From: Tetracentron sinense
Lineage: Eukaryota > Streptophyta > Magnoliopsida > Trochodendrales > Trochodendraceae
Direction: 5' to 3'
DNA length: 64,000 nt
Assembly: GCA_015143295.1 (NCBI GenBank)
Contig: CM026567.1
Coordinates: forward strand, 7,148,416 to 7,212,415
The translations under genes were made by a program, and so were the position numbers. This document shows positions 60,835 to 64,000 of the stretch, one piece after another (the stretch's first letter is position 1; the number at the start of each line of letters is the position of its first letter). The notes under the pieces were generated by a model that worked only from the letters and a program-made list of their open reading frames with translations, was not told the origin of the DNA and ran no database searches.

Positions 60835-61085
60835 GGAAAACGGACCCAGGGTCGCCTTAGAAGCTGACCCAAGTGACCTCATTGGTCCAAGCCCCTTTTT
60901 TACCATCCATCAACTGTGGTTAACTCCTTAGGGTTAAGCAATCTAAGCATGGTTTTTAAAAAAAATAAAAAACAAAAATACTTATTTTAATTTATATAAG
61001 CTAAATCATGGCTAAACAAGAGTTTTAAGGGACACATGGACACTGCGGTCATCTTAGAAGAGAGGACCCGGGTCCTCTTCTCAGG
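60835..61085. mobile_element. Foldback MITE upstream in the CYSTM 3 block
   Basis: acggacccagggtcgcctta and cttagaagagaggacccggg form outer arms. gtggttaactccttagggtt and taaatcatggctaaa form inner arms. Confidence 0.5.
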
Positions 61086-61290
61086 ATTCATTTGTCATTG
61101 AAGAATGCAAGGTTCGAGGAAGTGAATGGAGTTTTTATTACTATAAAAGAATCACAACAAATACAATAATTGGAGACTGCTACATATACCCGGCCCTTCT
61201 TCACATAAGAACAAAAGAAGGAGAGGGGAAAAGAAAAGAAGAGGGAATGAAAGAACAATGAACTAAAAATCTCTCTAGAAGTCTCAATCC

Positions 61291-61804
61291 TCAAAAGCAC
61301 ATGTCAAAGACCCAGCAGCAACACAAGGCAGCGCAACTACAAGAGACAAGAACAATACAAATAAAAAACACATAATTAGTGAAAGAAAATCAATAATAAA
61401 ACTGGAGGAGAGAGAGAGAGTGTGTTTCAAAAACCACTTACCATCCTTTCCAGAATCCATCACCCCTATGCTTAGTTTTCCCCGGAGGAGGAGCTTGTTG
61501 GGGGTACCCATAACCGTCTTTCATCGGATAACCAGCCGGTGGTTGTCCCTGAGGATACCCCTCAACTGGCGGAGGTTGCGAATTGGGAGGCGGTGGATAT
61601 GCTACTGCAAACCAAATTGAATTATGGTTAATCACATAAAAAGTTTAGAAACTATTAGTATTTCCAATCCCAACAACAAGGCCTACAATAATCTAACCAA
61701 GAAACTGACAAATCATATTCATTTGAAACTATCATAACTGAGCTTAAACACGATACAAAAGATAGAAATTTACCTGGAGCTTGGTGTTGATCGTTGTGAT
61801 TCAT
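61291..61804 (-). CDS. CYSTM-family small protein, copy 3 (79 aa, three exons)
   Basis: Exons at 61774-61804 (31 nt), 61442-61604 (163 nt) and 61291-61336 (46 nt) with GT-AG introns of 169 and 105 bp join in phase into 79 residues. Order: MNHNDQHQAP; a Pro/Gln/Gly/Tyr-rich segment with PPPVEGYPQGQPPAGYP and GYGYPQQAPPP; GDGFWKG; and the cysteine module CCAALCCCWVFDMCF. The layout and length are those of plant CYSTM proteins of the WIH2-like type, which attach to the plasma membrane by the C-terminal module. A Trp replaces the fourth Cys of the CCCC run found in copy 2. All splice sites, start and stop are intact. The gene is probably functional, although expression cannot be judged. Confidence 0.9.
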
Positions 61805-61909
61805 GACTAACACTAAGATTATGAGATGATAACTGAAGAAATGCTTGAGATAGGTTTGAAGGGAAGAGAAAGTGGAGTGGATGAAGTTTAAGTTTGAGGG
61901 TGTCTGTTG

Positions 61910-61918
61910 CTTATAAAG
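61910..61918 (-). promoter_or_regulatory. TATA element of CYSTM copy 3
   Basis: ccctttataag on the minus strand, about 105 bp upstream of the ATG at 61804, conserved in copies 1 and 2. Confidence 0.6.
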
Positions 61919-63938
61919 GGCAAACGTGGGGGAGGGTTACTTCGTAGACGAGGCTTGCAAGGTCGGCTACATACAACGCGTAAGAACGTCACATACCACT
62001 GGACAAAGGAACGAGTGAAAAAAAAACAGAGTCGGCTAATTTCGTTCCGTTTGTTTTGGGCAAAAGATTACCTCCGGTGGCTGGCCGACATCGACAAACC
62101 GCGTTTTTTTTAAAGGGGGAAAGAAATCAAATTTGGAGAAGTCAAAATTGAAGGGAGACAATGAAATGACTTCTCACCTAAAATCTCGGCAGTTGCCCAA
62201 TGGTTTGTGGATGCCAGAGGTAATCTTTTGCCTTTGTTTTGTGCTAACTTTTGCCGTCTTTTATGCACCTCTTTGATTACAACACATGGCATAAACTATA
62301 TATGGGCTGCACCTCTTTGATTACGACCCATGACATAAAATATATATTAGTTTGCACATCCGCGTTCCTTTGAGATAAAAATGGCCCCGGATTGTCTCTG
62401 GCGAAGCCAGAAAGGGTTCTCCGGTTCCATACATTGTGCGAAAAATGGGGAGAAGACATTTCATTTTCTCACCATAATTTTGACTTCTCCCCTTTTGATA
62501 TCTCTCCCCCTTAGTTTCACACACTTATCACCACATGTTTTATTATAGTGGAGAAGTCAAAGTCATGGGCTTGATGATTTTGACTTCTCCACCACTTGTC
62601 CCCTATTCTATGGAACCCCGAGACAAGCCTTTTTTGGCTTCGCCAGAGACAATCCGAGGCCCAAGATACCCATCTGGGTTCTTTGAGATAAGATACGAAT
62701 TTCTTCTCACAACCCTTTTTCACAAAAGAAGAAATTTTTTTTTTTTTTTGGGACTTAGCTTCAGAGACCGTGAAAGGGTCAGACCACCGAGACTTGTACG
62801 GAGGCAAGGGATTTCAGGTGGGGTCCTCATTCACATGGTGGGCCCACCTGAAATCCTATACATCAGTCTTGGTGGTCTCGGGCTTCTCGCAGTCTCAAAA
62901 GCATCTCCCTTTTTCTTTTTTACTCAAAAAGAGGAAACCACCTTGACTATCTTGTTACATTTACTCACCTGTTTATTATTTCTTATTTCTCATCTCAATT
63001 TCTCCGTCTATCTCATATTCACTTTTTCCTTCATTTCTCATGTGTATCTCTTACTCATATCTAATTCTCACTCAAGTCTTACTTACTAAATTGAGTTTGA
63101 ATCACGGGATTGAATTGGCGAGTTCATTCATACACATAGGTCAACACGTGTTCTTTTTAGTCTCCTTTAATCGTGGTTAAGATTAACTAATTCTTAGGGT
63201 TCAACAATATTTAAAAATTTAACCATAATGTTAAAATGTCTTAACCCTAGAATTAAATTTTTTGTAATATTTTTTTTCTAACAATCAAGGTTAAATTGTT
63301 CAACTGTAAAGATTAGTGAATCTTAACTATGGTTAATAAGAGATAAAATGGACATATGCCACATGTCCTATTAAATATTAATGAACAGTGGTTAAGATTC
63401 ACTCATCCTTAAGGTTCATCCATCTAACTTTGGTTTTTAGAAAAATAACCTTGAGTTAATTAACACTCATTAACTATGGTTAAGATTCACTCACCCCTAG
63501 GGTTCATTCCTTTAACCTTGGTTTTCAGAAATATATATGAGCCTCAAGTTAGTAAATTTAATCATAATTAAAAAAAAAGAGAAAATGGGACATCTGGCGG
63601 GATGTGAGCGTGCACGCGTTCCACCCAGTTGAACACGGGCGTGAAGTATCACCGCCCTTTACAAAAAAAGAAAGTGAAAGATGAGATGAAAGTGAGATAT
63701 AGGAAAAGGCAAGTTAAGCTGGGATAAAAGTGAGAATTATAGAAGAGAAATAGAAAATGATAAAGTTAGGTTGAGATTCGTGAGAGTAGGAGAAGACGAT
63801 CATTTTTTAAGTTACAAAAGGGTGTTGAGAAGATAGCGTGTCCTTCATCAAAAGGCATCCGTGTTCCTATAAAGGAACGTGGACGTGGAAACTATCACAC
63901 TCCATATATATATTTTTCTTCTACTAATAAAAGTATAA

Positions 63939-64000
63939 GGTGGAGTTTGGTAACAAAAATCTAATGAGCTCTAAATAGGTAGAGGTTATTTGAAAATTGT
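63939..64000. mobile_element. Tourist-like MITE, left part (cut by window end)
   Basis: taa at 63936-63938 then ggtggagtttggtaaca, matching the complete element at 28317-28626. Confidence 0.8.

Larger units (their letters stand above)
61120..64000. repeat. Duplicated CYSTM block, right copy (cut by window end)
   Basis: Collinear with 25430-28380. It includes the same foldback at 62380-62680, the GAGACC MITE at 62760-62915, the ggttaag MITE at 63165-63375 and the start of the Tourist-like MITE at 63939. Differences are mainly substitutions and short indels. Confidence 0.88.

Noticed and set aside
61284-61511. A separate 75-residue protein ending in CAFED
   Set aside because: It reads across intron 2 of CYSTM copy 3 in the wrong frame. 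The spliced frame gives the canonical cysteine module.
62535-63089. 184-codon open frame on the plus strand
   Set aside because: It crosses two foldback elements and T-rich sequence, shows no domain, and the equivalent frame at 27121-27435 is interrupted.

Overview
This window is nuclear DNA from a flowering plant, probably a dicot. It is AT-rich and intergenic, with intron-bearing genes, plant-type LTR retrotransposons primed by tRNA-Met or a tRNA of the TGGCGCC class, a hAT transposon, and many small foldback (MITE-like) elements. No bacterial, organellar or viral operon is present. No species can be named from the sequence.

Only two loci look like intact protein genes. Both encode small CYSTM-family proteins (proline/glutamine-rich with a cysteine-rich C-terminal module) on the minus strand, at 41118-41604 and 61291-61804, each with three exons. 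A third copy at 25601-26142 is a pseudogene. The copies at 25 and 61 kb sit in a duplicated segment of about 2.9 kb that runs off the right edge of the window. Two copies of the 5' half of a xyloglucan endotransglucosylase/hydrolase (XTH) gene lie on the minus strand. Copy B (15756-16309) keeps promoter, signal peptide and catalytic motif but has no 3' exons. Copy A (467-7873) is more damaged, and its first intron carries a complete 6.8 kb copia-type element.

Layout: 1-8.2 kb, XTH copy A with nested copia element A. 8.3-9.7 kb, a dispersed repeat and a SINE-like relic. 9.7-13.9 kb, a hAT element with a perfect 8-bp target duplication and a decayed transposase. 14-17.5 kb, XTH copy B and MITEs. 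17.5-25 kb, degenerate repeats, a possible solo LTR and long homopolymer tracts. 25.4-28.6 kb, the CYSTM pseudogene block and a Tourist-like MITE. 29-31.1 kb, MITEs. 31.4-38.2 kb, copia element B, sister of A. 38.2-40.9 kb, little recognisable. 41-44 kb, CYSTM gene 2, then a 1.1 kb foldback element holding a tandem array. 45-48.3 kb, a 5'-truncated copia element with a readable reverse transcriptase. 49.1-55.0 kb, a gag-only LTR element inserted in an unidentified, possibly genic region. 57.2-60.2 kb, a short non-autonomous LTR element with no coding region and minisatellite-bearing LTRs. 61-64 kb, CYSTM gene 3 and the duplicated block.

Four LTR elements and several MITEs could be delimited to the base by their termini and target-site duplications. 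No wholly new system was found. The best leads are the pair of coding-dead but apparently mobile copia elements with a shared CpG-rich repeat, the gag-only element, the compact LTR element whose three internal arrays all have periods divisible by three, and a MITE family with G-box/ABRE-like ends that spreads near the genes.
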